The notes below the pieces were generated by a model. The model made no database searches. It was not told where the DNA came from and saw only the letters and a list, made by a program, of their open reading frames with translations. Source: CAHJXF01 sp038225855 (GTDB lineage: Bacteria; Pseudomonadota; Gammaproteobacteria; Burkholderiales; Burkholderiaceae_D). From it: 64,000 bases of DNA. Each line of letters opens with the position of its first letter. Within the stretch, counting starts at the first letter, position 1. This document shows, one piece after another, positions 19,463 to 28,977 of the stretch. Location of the stretch: positions 1 to 64,000 of the forward strand of contig JBBRQU010000015.1 of assembly GCA_038225855.1 (NCBI GenBank). Reading direction: 5' to 3'. A program made the translations under genes and the position numbers.

Positions 19463-19768
19463 ATGCCGCGCATTCTTCTTTTCGTTCTCCTCGTATTCCT
19501 GGTGTGGCTGGCGGTCCGATGGCTGGGCGGATTGCGCAAGCCGGGCGGCTCGGATGCAGCTCGTACCGCGGGGCCGCAACCCAAACAGGAAATCGAGACG
19601 ATGCGCCAATGCGCGTGGTGCGGCGCGCATGTTCCCGCGGGCGATGCGGTGTCGTTGGCGGACGGTCGCGTGTATTGCAGCGGGGCGCATCGCGATGCGG
19701 CGCTTGCTGCGGCGCTAGATCCCACGGCCGACCAGACCGACCCGCGCGAGCCTCGCCGTCGCCCATGA
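19463..19768 (+). CDS. Small PP0621-like protein with a membrane helix and a Cys-x2-Cys segment
   Basis: A 101-residue protein with an N-terminal transmembrane helix (MPRILLFVLLVFLVWLAVRW), a short linker, and MRQCAWCGAHVPAGDAVSLA followed by VYCSGAHRDA, a possible metal-binding knuckle with paired cysteines and His. This pattern matches a small conserved family found upstream of pilS in betaproteobacteria and pseudomonads. No biochemical role is known to me. It starts 11 bp after the CcsA-like gene and probably shares its transcript. Confidence 0.75.
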   Translation: MPRILLFVLLVFLVWLAVRWLGGLRKPGGSDAARTAGPQPKQEIETMRQCAWCGAHVPAGDAVSLADGRVYCSGAHRDAALAAALDPTADQTDPREPRRRP

Positions 19769-19840
19769 GTCTTCGCGCTGAATGCTTCGCAGACCGCGTC
19801 GGCCGGCGTGTTGAATCTGCGCTGAATCCGCGCTGAATCC

Positions 19841-21661
19841 GTGCTGATCCCGCGCCGCGCTTTGGTCGACCCAGGCTCATCGTTCTGGACGTCGCTGCGC
19901 TACTTCTGCGTCACGCGTCTGGTGATCGCGGCCGCATTGCTGGGAGCGTCTCTCTACGGCGGCGAACGCATCTCGCTGGGCATGCAGGATCCTTTGCTGT
20001 TCGCGCGAACCGCGGCGGTGTATGCGGTGCTCGCGGCGACCTTCGGTTATCTCGCCGCGAGCCGGCAGCGGCACTTCTATTCACAGTTGGCGATGCAGTT
20101 GCTGGTCGATGTGATCGGCCTGACGATACTGATGAGCGCCTCGGGCGGCACCAAGAGCGGACTCGCGCTCCTGATGCTGTTGCCGATCGCGGGCTCGGCG
20201 ATCCTGAGCCCGGCTTCGCTTGCGCTCGGTTTCGCCGCGGTGTGTTCGCTTGCGATCCTGTCGGAGTCGGTGTGGCGCGAAATACATTTCGAGGAGTCAT
20301 CGTCGAGCCTCGTCCTGGCGGGCCTGTTCGGCATCGCGAGCTTCGCGATCGCGATGGTGTTGAACCGGCTCGCAGCCAGGCTGATCGTGCAGGAGCGCAT
20401 CGCGCGCCAGCGCGGCTACGACCTGCGCGCGCAAATCGAGATCAATCGGCTGGTGGTGGCCGACATGCAGGACGGCGTGTTGATCCTGGCTGCCGACGGC
20501 ACGCCACGCGCGGCCAACACGGCGGCGCTGCGCATGCTCAACCTCGACGATGCGCGCGCGCTCGTGCTCGACGGCTGGCGCGGGCACGCGGGCGGCACCG
20601 CGATCAGCGGGCAGTTCGTGGCATGGCGTTCGTCGGGGGGGACGATCGGCGAAAGCTTCGATCTGACGTCGCATTGGCCCGGCGCACGCGACACCGATGC
20701 GGCGCGCATGCCGGGCGAAAGCGAGCTCGGCGATGCCGGAGCCGAAGACGGATCGGGGCGCCGCTTGCGCGTGCGCTTCGTCGCGCCCGAAGGCGACGCG
20801 CTCGCATCGGGCCGCTATGTAGTGTTCCTCGAAGACCTGTTGCGGGTCGAGCAGCGCGCGCAACAACTGAAGCTTGCCGCGATGGGAAGGTTGACTGCCA
20901 GCATCGCCCACGAGATTCGCAACCCGCTGGCCGCGATCGTGCATGCGGGAGCGCTGCTCGAAGAAGAAACCGGCGAGCAGTTGGGATTGCAGTTCGGCAC
21001 GCGCGACATGGCCGACGCGCGGCGCATGGTCAGCATCGTTCGCGAGAACGCGCAGCGCCTGAACCGCATCGTCGAAGAGATCCTGCAGCTCTCTCGCCGC
21101 GGACCGGTCAATGTCGAAGCGATCGCTCTCGATCCGTGGCTCGACCGCCTGATCGAGGAGTTCTGCCGTACGCAGGGATGTGCGCGCAACGTGATCGAAC
21201 TGAAGATGCGCGGCAATCCGGTGATTTACTTCAATGGCGAACACCTGCGCCAGGTGCTCGTCAACCTGTTGTCGAACGCGGTGCGCTATGCGACCGGTCT
21301 CGAGAGCAGCGTGGCGGTTCGCGTGGGCGTGCTGCAGAACCCGCGCGCTACGCACAACACGGCGCTGGCGCTCGAAGCGCTGGGCGCCGATCGCGTCGAC
21401 CGCGCCGACGATGCCGCCGCGCCTCTCATGGGCGAAAGGATAGAATTGGCCGTCCAGGACGACGGTCCGGGCATCGACCGAGCGACGCGCGCAAACCTGT
21501 TCGAGCCTTTCTTCACTACGCATCATCGAGGCACCGGGCTGGGTCTTTATCTGGCGCGCGAGTTGTGCCTGGCCAACGAGGCGACCCTGGACTATTCGAG
21601 CAATGCGGGCGGCACGCGGCGCGGCGGCTTTGTGGTTCGCGCGACAGGCGCGGCCGCTTGA
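19841..21661 (+). CDS. pilS: PilS-type sensor histidine kinase
   Basis: Membrane sensor kinase expected to control type IV pilin transcription through PilR. The GTG at 19841 is the longest sensible start. About six transmembrane helices occupy residues 20-180, followed by a PAS-like region. The HisKA box ASIAHEIRNPLAAIVHAG has its phosphorylatable His near residue 357. The ATPase domain has LLSNAVRYA (N box), DDGPGID and GTGLGLYLAREL. Six N-terminal helices are the PilS pattern. The regulator follows after 48 bp. No pilin genes are in the window, so target assignment rests on family and gene pairing. Confidence 0.88.
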   Translation: MLIPRRALVDPGSSFWTSLRYFCVTRLVIAAALLGASLYGGERISLGMQDPLLFARTAAVYAVLAATFGYLAASRQRHFYSQLAMQLLVDVIGLTILMSASGGTKSGLALLMLLPIAGSAILSPASLALGFAAVCSLAILSESVWREIHFEESSSSLVLAGLFGIASFAIAMVLNRLAARLIVQERIARQRGYDLRAQIEINRLVVADMQDGVLILAADGTPRAANTAALRMLNLDDARALVLDGWRGHAGGTAISGQFVAWRSSGGTIGESFDLTSHWPGARDTDAARMPGESELGDAGAEDGSGRRLRVRFVAPEGDALASGRYVVFLEDLLRVEQRAQQLKLAAMGRLTASIAHEIRNPLAAIVHAGALLEEETGEQLGLQFGTRDMADARRMVSIVRENAQRLNRIVEEILQLSRRGPVNVEAIALDPWLDRLIEEFCRTQGCARNVIELKMRGNPVIYFNGEHLRQVLVNLLSNAVRYATGLESSVAVRVGVLQNPRATHNTALALEALGADRVDRADDAAAPLMGERIELAVQDDGPGIDRATRANLFEPFFTTHHRGTGLGLYLARELCLANEATLDYSSNAGGTRRGGFVVRATGAAA

Positions 21662-21709
21662 TTCCCCCTGAGCTTCGCTTGACGACAAGAAACAGGACAA
21701 GGCACCAGG

Positions 21710-23236
21710 ATGCAGACAAACAGCACAGAGTCCGACGGACCTCCGGGCGGCGGTCGTCCTGTCGTTCAGAGCAATGCGAGCAGCGCCAACATCGCGCGCG
21801 TGCTGGTGGTCGATGACGAACCCGATCTGCTCGAACTGCTCGAGTTGACGCTGGTGCGCATGGGTCTCGATGTCGATCGAGCCTTGACGGTCGGCCAGGC
21901 GCGCGAGCGACTCGCGCAGCGTACCTATGCGCTCTGCCTGACCGACATGCGATTGCCCGATGCGACCGGCATGGATCTGGTCACGTTGATCTCGCGCGAC
22001 TATCCGGCGACCCCGGTCGCGGTGATCACGGCTTTCGGCAGCACCGAGAATGCGGTGGCCGCGTTGAAGGCGGGCGCGTTCGATTATCTGAGCAAGCCGG
22101 TCGCTCTCGATCAGTTGCGCAGCCTCGTGCAGTCGGCCGTGCGCGCCTACGGCAGGGATCGCGACGCGGAGCGCACGCGCGCCGCGACCGGCAAGGCGAA
22201 CGGTGGCAAGAGCGGGGCGGGTGACGCGGTCATGCTCGCCCGCCTGCTCGGCAACTCGAGCACGATGGCCGACGTGCGCGCGATGATCAAGCGCGTCGCG
22301 CGCTCGCAGGCGCCCGTCGCCATCACGGGCGAATCGGGCAGCGGCAAGGAGCTCGCCGCGCGCGCGGTGCACGATTGCAGCGGCCGGCGCGACGGTCCTT
22401 TCGTCGCGGTCAATTGCGGCGCGATTCCAGAGCAATTGGTCGAGGCCGAGTTCTTCGGCTATCGGAAGGGCGCGTTCACCGGCGCCGACGCCGATCGCGA
22501 TGGCTTCTTCCAAACCGCCAAGGGCGGCACGCTGTTTCTCGATGAAGTCGCGGACCTGCCGCTCGCGATGCAGGTCAAGCTCCTGCGCGCGATCCAGGAG
22601 CGATCGGTGCGGCGCGTGGGCGGCATGAACGAAGAGTCGGTCGATGTGCGCCTGATCAGCGCGACGCATCAGAATCTCGCGCAGTGCGTGATGCAGGGGC
22701 GTTTTCGCCAGGATCTGTTCTATCGCCTGAACGTGATCGACATCCGCATACCGCCGCTGCGCGAACGCCGCGAAGACATCCCGCTGCTCGCGCGCCACCT
22801 GCTGGCGCAACTCGCGCCCGATCTGGCGCTCTCGCAAGCGGCCGTCGAGAAGCTCGTGGCCTACGACTTTCCGGGCAACGTGCGCGAGCTCGGCAACATT
22901 CTCGAGCGCTCCGCGGCGCTTGCCGAATCCGACGAGATCGGCCCTCTCGATCTCAACATCCTGGGGAGCGCACCCGCGATGGCGCCGCCGTACGCGGCGC
23001 GTAACGACGACCCCAGCGAAGTGCGCGAACCCGCACCGACGAGCGCCGGTCCGCCTGCCGGCGCCAATGCCATCGGCCTGGTCGGTACGCTCGGCGACTT
23101 CCTCGACAACATCGAGCGCGACCTGATCGAGAAGGCGCTCGCGCAGACGCGCTACAACCGCACCGCAGCGGCCGATCTTCTGGGCATCACGTTCCGGCAA
23201 CTGCGCTATCGGATGCAGCGCTTGAACATTCAGTGA
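21710..23236 (+). CDS. pilR: PilR-type sigma-54-dependent response regulator
   Basis: An NtrC-class activator partnered with the upstream kinase. The receiver domain is at about 29-145, with acidic residues in VVDDEP and the phospho-acceptor Asp79 in LTDMRLPD. The AAA+ domain has Walker A GESGSGKE (207-214), the sigma-54 contact loop GAFTGAD (254-260) intact, and LFLDEVADLP. The C-terminal Fis-type HTH reads TRYNRTAAADLLGITFRQLRYRMQRL. All hallmark residues for sigma-54 activation are present. The length is 508 residues, with a Pro/Ala-rich linker before the HTH. Confidence 0.93.
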   Translation: MQTNSTESDGPPGGGRPVVQSNASSANIARVLVVDDEPDLLELLELTLVRMGLDVDRALTVGQARERLAQRTYALCLTDMRLPDATGMDLVTLISRDYPATPVAVITAFGSTENAVAALKAGAFDYLSKPVALDQLRSLVQSAVRAYGRDRDAERTRAATGKANGGKSGAGDAVMLARLLGNSSTMADVRAMIKRVARSQAPVAITGESGSGKELAARAVHDCSGRRDGPFVAVNCGAIPEQLVEAEFFGYRKGAFTGADADRDGFFQTAKGGTLFLDEVADLPLAMQVKLLRAIQERSVRRVGGMNEESVDVRLISATHQNLAQCVMQGRFRQDLFYRLNVIDIRIPPLRERREDIPLLARHLLAQLAPDLALSQAAVEKLVAYDFPGNVRELGNILERSAALAESDEIGPLDLNILGSAPAMAPPYAARNDDPSEVREPAPTSAGPPAGANAIGLVGTLGDFLDNIERDLIEKALAQTRYNRTAAADLLGITFRQLRYRMQRLNIQ

Positions 23237-23249
23237 TGCCCGGGCGCGG

Positions 23250-23858
23250 ATGACAAGCCGGTCGAAGCAGGTCGGCATCGCGATCGATGTCGAAGGCTGG
23301 GCAGCGTCGAAGTCACAGGCGATCAAGCGCGTGCCCTCGCCGAATCAAGACGAGCGACCCGAAGGCGTCACCCCGACGCTGCTCGTGATCCACAACATCA
23401 GCCTGCCTGCGGGCGAGTTCGGCGGCGAGGCGATCGAAGCACTTTTTACCAATACCCTCGACCATGACGCGCATCCCTGTTACGCGGCGCTTCGCGGCCT
23501 GCGCGTGTCGCCGCATTTCCTGATCACGCGCGATGGCGCCCTGGTTCAGTTCGTCGCCTGCGGCATGCGCGCGTGGCATGCGGGAGTCTCGACCTTCGAA
23601 GGTCGCGAGCGCTGCAACGATTTTTCGATCGGCATCGAGCTCGAAGGCGACGACACGTGCGCTTTCGAGCCTCGCCAATACGCGACGCTGATCGGGTTGA
23701 CCGAAGCGTTGATGAAACGCTACCGGCTCGACGCGGCCGCAGGCCACAGCGATATCGCACCCGGCCGAAAGACCGATCCGGGACCGCATTTCGACTGGCC
23801 TTTGTATCTCGCAGCAATGCATCCGAAGCTGCGCGCGCCGCACCGCGCATCGTCCTGA
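23250..23858 (+). CDS. ampD: 1,6-anhydro-N-acetylmuramyl-L-alanine amidase AmpD
   Basis: A cytoplasmic zinc amidase that removes the peptide from anhydro-muropeptides during cell-wall recycling; its loss derepresses AmpC beta-lactamase where AmpR is present. The amidase_2 core has the zinc His in LLVIHNISLPAG and the second site AGHSDIAPGRKTDPGPHF with His and Asp ligands and the Lys-Thr-Asp-Pro-Gly signature. The length is 202 residues. It starts 13 bp after pilR. Mpl, which acts in the same recycling route, is encoded at 39.6 kb. Confidence 0.95.
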   Translation: MTSRSKQVGIAIDVEGWAASKSQAIKRVPSPNQDERPEGVTPTLLVIHNISLPAGEFGGEAIEALFTNTLDHDAHPCYAALRGLRVSPHFLITRDGALVQFVACGMRAWHAGVSTFEGRERCNDFSIGIELEGDDTCAFEPRQYATLIGLTEALMKRYRLDAAAGHSDIAPGRKTDPGPHFDWPLYLAAMHPKLRAPHRASS

Positions 23859-23881
23859 ATCGGACGTGCTGTGCACGATCT

Positions 23882-23923
23882 TGTGGATGACGTGTGGATG
23901 ACTTGTGCATCGAGTGTGGACAA
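23882..23923 (+). promoter_or_regulatory. Cluster of three DnaA-box-like 9-mers upstream of nrdA
   Basis: TGTGGATGA at 23882-23890 and 23893-23901, and TGTGGACAA at 23915-23923, each differ by one base from TGTGGATAA, the complement of the DnaA box TTATCCACA. They lie about 340-380 bp before the nrdA start. DnaA controls nrdAB in Escherichia coli, so regulation here is plausible but inferred. Confidence 0.5.
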
Positions 23924-23999
23924 AGCCTTGTTGCATGGCGAACAAGCAACGATTGCAAAAGAGGGTCGATCTTTGCGCTTGCGCGTGAAGGGCATCAAC

Positions 24000-24047
24000 C
24001 ACTAGAATTAGTGCCTGCTAGCGGGTTGACCTACTAGATGTAGTAGG
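24000..24047 (+). promoter_or_regulatory. Pair of NrdR-box-like palindromes and a -35 element before nrdA
   Basis: CACTA-GAAT-TAGTG (24000-24013) and CCTACTA-GATG-TAGTAGG (24030-24047) share the core ACTA-N4-TAGT. Their centres are 32 bp apart, three helical turns, as in known NrdR operator pairs. A TTGACC -35-like hexamer at 24026-24031 overlaps the second palindrome; the matching -10 is weak. NrdR would repress the ribonucleotide reductase genes when dATP is high. The nrdR gene itself is not in the window. Confidence 0.7.
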
Positions 24048-24258
24048 GCAAACACAAAAACAGCGCCCGCTTTGAACACCATTTTTCGCTGCGAAGGTCA
24101 TCGATGCGCAACTATTGCGACGCAAGCTCGCCGGCATCGAAATCATTTCTTCGCGGCATCACATTGACTATCGGCCTGCGCAGCGCGGTGCAACACTCGA
24201 CCGTGACGCCGCCGCCTTTCGCGCATCCTTAGCGCATCTTTTGAATTGGAGATCATGC

Positions 24259-27258
24259 ATGCAACGGGTTGAACCCATGACCGCAAGCCAGAACCCGCCG
24301 CAGGTCCGTCCGCATCAGCCCGCGGCAGGCGCGGCGCTGACCGCGCGATCGGACTTCGGCGACTACAAGATCATTCGCCGCAACGGATCGGTGGTCGGCT
24401 TCGAGCCGTTGAAGATCTCGGTCGCGATGACCAAGGCGTTTCTGGCGGTCAACGGCGGATCGGGCGCCAACTCGGCGCGCGTGCGCGAACTCGTCGAGTC
24501 GTTGACCGGGACCGTGGTCACGTCGCTGATGCGCCGCATGCCTTCGGGCGGCATGTTCCATATCGAAGACATTCAGGATCAGGTCGAGCTCGCGCTGATG
24601 CGTTCAGGCGAGCAGGAAGTCGCGCGCGCCTACGTGCTCTATCGCGAGAGGCGCGCAGCCGATCGCGCCGAGGCGCGAAAGAACAAGCCCGCCGCCGAGT
24701 CGTCGCTGCACGTCACCGAGAACGGCGTGCGCGTCCTGTTCGACCCGGGCCGCATTCGTGCGCTGGTCGAGTCCGCGTGCGAAGGCCTGAACACCGACGG
24801 CAATCAGGAGGTCGACGCCGGCGTGATCGTCGCCGAGACCATCAAGAATCTTTACGACGGCGTGCCGATCGAAGAGGTCCACAAGTCGGCCATCCTCGCC
24901 GCGCGTTCGCAGTTCGAGAAGGATCCCGCCTACAGTCTCGTGACGGCGCGCCTGTTGCTGCACACGATGCGCAAGGAGACGCTCGGCATCGAAGTCGATC
25001 AGGCCGCGATGCTCGAGCGCTATGCCGATTATTTCCCGCAGTTCATCAAGCGCGGCATCGAGATCGAATTGCTCGACGAGCGCCTCGCGCAGTTCGACCT
25101 GAAGCGCCTGGGCGCGGCGCTCGATGCGCGACGCGACATGCAGTTCGGCTACCTCGGCCTGCAGACGCTCTACGACCGCTACTTCCTGATCGATCGCGCC
25201 GACTCGCATTCGCCCGAAGGTCGTCGCATCGAATTGCCGCAGGCGTTCTTCATGCGCGTCGCGATGGGCTTGTCGTTGAACGAGATCGATCGCGAAGCGC
25301 GCGCCATCGAGTTCTACGAATTGCTGTCGAGCTTCGACTTCATGAGCTCGACGCCCACGCTGTTCAATTCCGGCACGCGTCATTCGCAGTTGTCGTCGTG
25401 CTATCTGTCGACGGTGAAAGACGACCTCGACGGCATCTACGAAGCGATCAAGGAAAACGCGCTGCTCGCCAAGTATGCGGGCGGTCTGGGCAACGACTGG
25501 ACGCCGGTGCGTGCGATGGGTTCGCACATCAAGGGCACCAATGGCGAGTCGCAAGGCGTGGTGCCGTTTCTGAAAGTCGTCAACGACACCGCGCTTGCAG
25601 TCAATCAGGGCGGCAAGAGAAAGGGCGCCGTGTGCACCTATCTCGAGACCTGGCATCTCGACATCGAAGAGTTCCTCGAGCTGCGCAAGAACACCGGCGA
25701 CGATCGGCGTCGCACGCACGACATGAACACGGCGAACTGGATTCCCGATCTGTTCATGAAGCGCGTGATGGAGGGCGCCGGCGCCGAGGGCGACGACAGC
25801 CGCGGGATGTGGACACTGTTCTCGCCGTCGGACGTTTCCGATTTGCACGACAAGGTCGGCCGTGCATTCGAAGAGGCCTACGTCCGTCATGAAGGGCGCG
25901 CCGCGCGCGGCGAGCTCAAGCTGTTCAAGAAGGTCCCGGCGCTGTCCCTGTGGCGCAAGATGCTCTCGATGCTGTTCGAGACCGGTCATCCGTGGATCAC
26001 GTTCAAGGATCCGTGCAACATTCGCTCGCCGCAGTCGCATGTGGGCGTCGTGCATTCATCGAATCTCTGCACCGAGATCACGCTGAACACTAACGAGAGC
26101 GAGATCGCGGTCTGCAATCTGGGCTCGGTCAACCTGGTCGCGCACATGCTTCGAAGCGACGACGGTCACTGGGCGATCGATCACGACAAGCTGCGGCGGA
26201 CCACGCGCACCGCGATGCGCATGCTCGACAATGTGATCGACATCAATTACTACGCCGTCAAGAAAGCGCGCGACTCGAACCTGCGGCATCGTCCGGTGGG
26301 GCTCGGCATCATGGGTTTTCAGGATTGCCTGCATCTGTTGCGCACGCCTTATGCATCCGATGTCGCGGTCGAGTTCGCCGATCGCTCGATGGAAGCGGTC
26401 TGCTATTACGCGTATTGGGCCTCGACCGAATTGGCCGAGGAGCGCGGACGTTATTCGAGCTATCGCGGCTCGCTGTGGGATCGCGGCATCCTGCCGCAGG
26501 ACTCGATTGAGTTGCTGCGTGAAGAGCGCGGCGGCGGGGTTGACTACTGCGACGTCGAAATGAGTTCGACCATGAACTGGGATGCATTGCGCGCGCGCAT
26601 CGCCGAGTTCGGCATGCGCAACTCGAATTGCGTTGCGATTGCGCCGACCGCCACCATCTCCAACATCATCGGCGTGTCGGCCTGCATCGAGCCGACGTTC
26701 CGGAACGTGTACGTCAAGTCCAACCTGTCGGGCGAGTTCACGATCGTCAACGATTATTTTGTCCGCGACTTGAAGAAGCTCAATTTGTGGGACGAGGTGA
26801 TGGTCGCCGATCTCAAGTTTTTCGAAGGCGCTGTCGCGAAAATCGATCGCATTCCTGCGCCCTTGCGCGCGATCTATGCGACCGCATTCGAGGTCGAGCC
26901 CCGGTGGCTGGTCGAAGCCGCGGCGCGTCGCCAGAAGTGGATCGATCAGGCGCAGTCGCTCAATATCTATATGGCGGGGGCGTCGGGCAAGAAGCTCGAC
27001 GAAACCTACAAGCTCGCCTGGCAGCGCGGATTGAAGACGACCTATTACCTGCGAACGCTGTCGGCATCGAGCGCGGAAAAGTCCACCGGGCGCGGCGGCG
27101 AGCTCAACGCGGTTTCCGTCGATGGCGGCAGCCAGGCGAGCGCGTTTGGAGCGGCGCAGGTATTGGCAAAACCCGTGCCGGAATTCGATATCGTGGGCAA
27201 GGTCTGTCTGATGAAACCGGGCGATAGCGGCTTTGCGGAATGTGAAGCCTGTCAATAA
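24259..27258 (+). CDS. nrdA: Ribonucleoside-diphosphate reductase, alpha subunit (class Ia)
   Basis: The catalytic subunit that reduces ribonucleoside diphosphates to deoxyribonucleotides. The start at 24259 is supported by GGAG at 24248-24251; the frame is open further upstream into the promoter. The 999-residue protein has an N-terminal ATP-cone (IIRRNGSVVGFEPLKISVAM) for allosteric dATP control and a second cone-like region (GVRVLFDPGRIRALVESACE). The active-site segment NLCTEITLNTNESE holds the radical Cys near residue 604 with the Asn and Glu partners. The C-terminal redox pair is CEAC at the very end. nrdB follows after 17 bp. Confidence 0.97.
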   Translation: MQRVEPMTASQNPPQVRPHQPAAGAALTARSDFGDYKIIRRNGSVVGFEPLKISVAMTKAFLAVNGGSGANSARVRELVESLTGTVVTSLMRRMPSGGMFHIEDIQDQVELALMRSGEQEVARAYVLYRERRAADRAEARKNKPAAESSLHVTENGVRVLFDPGRIRALVESACEGLNTDGNQEVDAGVIVAETIKNLYDGVPIEEVHKSAILAARSQFEKDPAYSLVTARLLLHTMRKETLGIEVDQAAMLERYADYFPQFIKRGIEIELLDERLAQFDLKRLGAALDARRDMQFGYLGLQTLYDRYFLIDRADSHSPEGRRIELPQAFFMRVAMGLSLNEIDREARAIEFYELLSSFDFMSSTPTLFNSGTRHSQLSSCYLSTVKDDLDGIYEAIKENALLAKYAGGLGNDWTPVRAMGSHIKGTNGESQGVVPFLKVVNDTALAVNQGGKRKGAVCTYLETWHLDIEEFLELRKNTGDDRRRTHDMNTANWIPDLFMKRVMEGAGAEGDDSRGMWTLFSPSDVSDLHDKVGRAFEEAYVRHEGRAARGELKLFKKVPALSLWRKMLSMLFETGHPWITFKDPCNIRSPQSHVGVVHSSNLCTEITLNTNESEIAVCNLGSVNLVAHMLRSDDGHWAIDHDKLRRTTRTAMRMLDNVIDINYYAVKKARDSNLRHRPVGLGIMGFQDCLHLLRTPYASDVAVEFADRSMEAVCYYAYWASTELAEERGRYSSYRGSLWDRGILPQDSIELLREERGGGVDYCDVEMSSTMNWDALRARIAEFGMRNSNCVAIAPTATISNIIGVSACIEPTFRNVYVKSNLSGEFTIVNDYFVRDLKKLNLWDEVMVADLKFFEGAVAKIDRIPAPLRAIYATAFEVEPRWLVEAAARRQKWIDQAQSLNIYMAGASGKKLDETYKLAWQRGLKTTYYLRTLSASSAEKSTGRGGELNAVSVDGGSQASAFGAAQVLAKPVPEFDIVGKVCLMKPGDSGFAECEACQ

Positions 27259-27275
27259 TGTGAACGAGGATGTCC

Positions 27276-28481
27276 ATGCTTTCATGGGATGAAGAAGTAC
27301 GGACCGCGCCTGCGGCAGCGCGCGGTTCAATGAATTTCGATGCGCCTCTCGCTGAAGAGGCGCCCGAGTCGAACGATTCCGCGAACAAGACCGCGAAAGA
27401 CGTCGACGCGACAGCGCGGGTCGCGCCCGCCCGCGCGCATGAACCAACGCAGGAACGCGAGAATGGACGAGTACGCGCGTCCGACAAACGCGTCATCAAC
27501 GGCTCGACCGACGTCAATCAACTCGTCCCGTTCAAATACAAATGGGCATGGGAAAAATATCTTGCGGGTTGCGCCAATCATTGGATGCCGCAAGAGATCA
27601 ACATGTCGCGCGACATCGCGCTGTGGAAGAACCCGAATGGCTTGACCGAAGACGAGCGCCGCGTCGTCAAACGCAATCTCGGCTTCTTCGTGACGGCCGA
27701 TTCGTTGGCTGCGAACAACATCGTGCTCGGCACGTATCGACACATCACGGCGCCCGAATGCCGACAGTATTTGTTGCGTCAGGCCTTCGAAGAAGCGATC
27801 CACACGCACGCCTATCAATACATCGTCGAGTCGCTCGGACTCGAGGAAGGCGAGATCTTCAACGCGTATCACGAAGTCCCTTCGATACGCGCGAAGGATG
27901 AATTCCTGATTCCCTTCATCGACACCTTGACGGACCCCGGCTTTCAAACCGGAACGACCGTGAACGATCAGAAATTATTGAAGTCGCTGATCGTGTTCTC
28001 GTGTCTGATGGAAGGGCTGTTCTTCTATGTGGGCTTCGCGCAGATCCTTGCGCTCGGCCGACAGAACAAGATGACCGGCGCGGCCGAACAATACCAATAC
28101 ATCCTGCGCGACGAGTCGATGCATTGCAGTTTCGGCATCGATCTGGTCAACACCATCAAGCTCGAGAATCCGCACCTCTGGACGGCCGAGTTTCGCGAAG
28201 AAATCCGCGCGCTATTCAAGAAGGGCGTCGATCTCGAATACGCCTATGCCGAAGACACCATGCCGCGCGGCGTGCTCGGATTGAATGCGCCGATGTTCAA
28301 AGGCTATTTGCGCTTCATCGCAAATCGTCGTTGTCAGCAAATAGGCATTGACCCGCTATTCGCGCAAGAGGACAATCCGTTTCCGTGGATGTCCGAGATG
28401 ATCGACTTGAAGAAGGAAAGAAACTTTTTCGAAGTGCGAGTCATCGAATATCAAACCGGCGGCGCATTGAGTTGGGAATGA
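27276..28481 (+). CDS. nrdB: Ribonucleoside-diphosphate reductase, beta subunit (class Ia)
   Basis: The radical-generating subunit with a diiron-tyrosyl centre. The ATG at 27276 has GAGG seven bases upstream; an ATG at 27270 abuts that site and is less likely. The iron ligands are visible in EEAIHTHAY (Glu, His, and the radical Tyr four residues after the His), EGLFFY, and RDESMHCSFG. An extra N-terminal tail of about 65 charged residues precedes the ferritin-like core; a similar extension is familiar in Burkholderiales. The C-terminus, which docks in NrdA, ends IEYQTGGALSWE. Confidence 0.97.
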   Translation: MLSWDEEVRTAPAAARGSMNFDAPLAEEAPESNDSANKTAKDVDATARVAPARAHEPTQERENGRVRASDKRVINGSTDVNQLVPFKYKWAWEKYLAGCANHWMPQEINMSRDIALWKNPNGLTEDERRVVKRNLGFFVTADSLAANNIVLGTYRHITAPECRQYLLRQAFEEAIHTHAYQYIVESLGLEEGEIFNAYHEVPSIRAKDEFLIPFIDTLTDPGFQTGTTVNDQKLLKSLIVFSCLMEGLFFYVGFAQILALGRQNKMTGAAEQYQYILRDESMHCSFGIDLVNTIKLENPHLWTAEFREEIRALFKKGVDLEYAYAEDTMPRGVLGLNAPMFKGYLRFIANRRCQQIGIDPLFAQEDNPFPWMSEMIDLKKERNFFEVRVIEYQTGGALSWE

Positions 28482-28977
28482 CGGGTGGGAATCAACCCGG
28501 CGCAGGTTTGAGTCTGACGAAAGGCCGGCAGCCGTTTCATCGTCGATGAACCGGTTTGCGGATCGAGGAGTGAAAGCGTTCGCGCGCATGCACAGTCTTC
28601 TTCACGAAAGTCATCGGCCTTCACTTCGCCCACTGCGTGCGATGACGGTATTCTCTCCCGCAAAATTATCGATCGATTCACGCGAGCGGCAGCCCCGGAA
28701 CGCGTCGTTCGCGGTCAAGCATCCTTCATTCACGATTCATGCCGGCGTCCTGGCCGGCGTTTTTTTTGGCCGATTGACTCGTCGGTTTGGCTTTCAGCCG
28801 AGCCGTCGAATCAGCGGGCCAAGTGCCGAATTCATTAGCGTAAACAGGTTGACGGCGAATCCCATGCCGCTGTTTGCGCCGATGAATAATCCGTACCTTC
28901 GACTGCGGTCTGTCGACGCAACTTGAAGGACGGGTTTCTTTAAACCGCGTACTTGACTTCACGTAAAGGAGTTTCAA
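28482..28977. other. 496-bp gap between nrdB and the histone-like gene
   Basis: I see no convincing gene. A 126-codon open frame (28546-28926, plus) crosses the terminator hairpin, has no ribosome site and no recognisable family, so I treat it as chance. The segment holds the terminator at 28741-28767 and the AAGGAG ribosome site (28966-28971) of the next gene. The roughly 260 bp between nrdB and the terminator could be a long 3' UTR or contain a small RNA. Confidence 0.6.
28741..28767 (+). terminator. Rho-independent terminator downstream of nrdAB
   Basis: The stem is GCCGGC (28741-28746) with GCCGGC (28753-28758), with a six-base loop, then G and eight T (28760-28767). It is the nearest intrinsic terminator after nrdB, 260 bp beyond its stop. 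Confidence 0.8.

Noticed and set aside
20297..23326. A minus-strand open frame of about 1,000 codons opposite pilS and pilR
   Set aside because: Low-complexity Arg/Ala/Asp-rich translation with no motif; it mirrors the codon bias of the true genes.
28546..28926. A 126-codon frame between nrdB and the histone-like gene
   Set aside because: It crosses an intrinsic terminator, lacks a ribosome site and matches no family.
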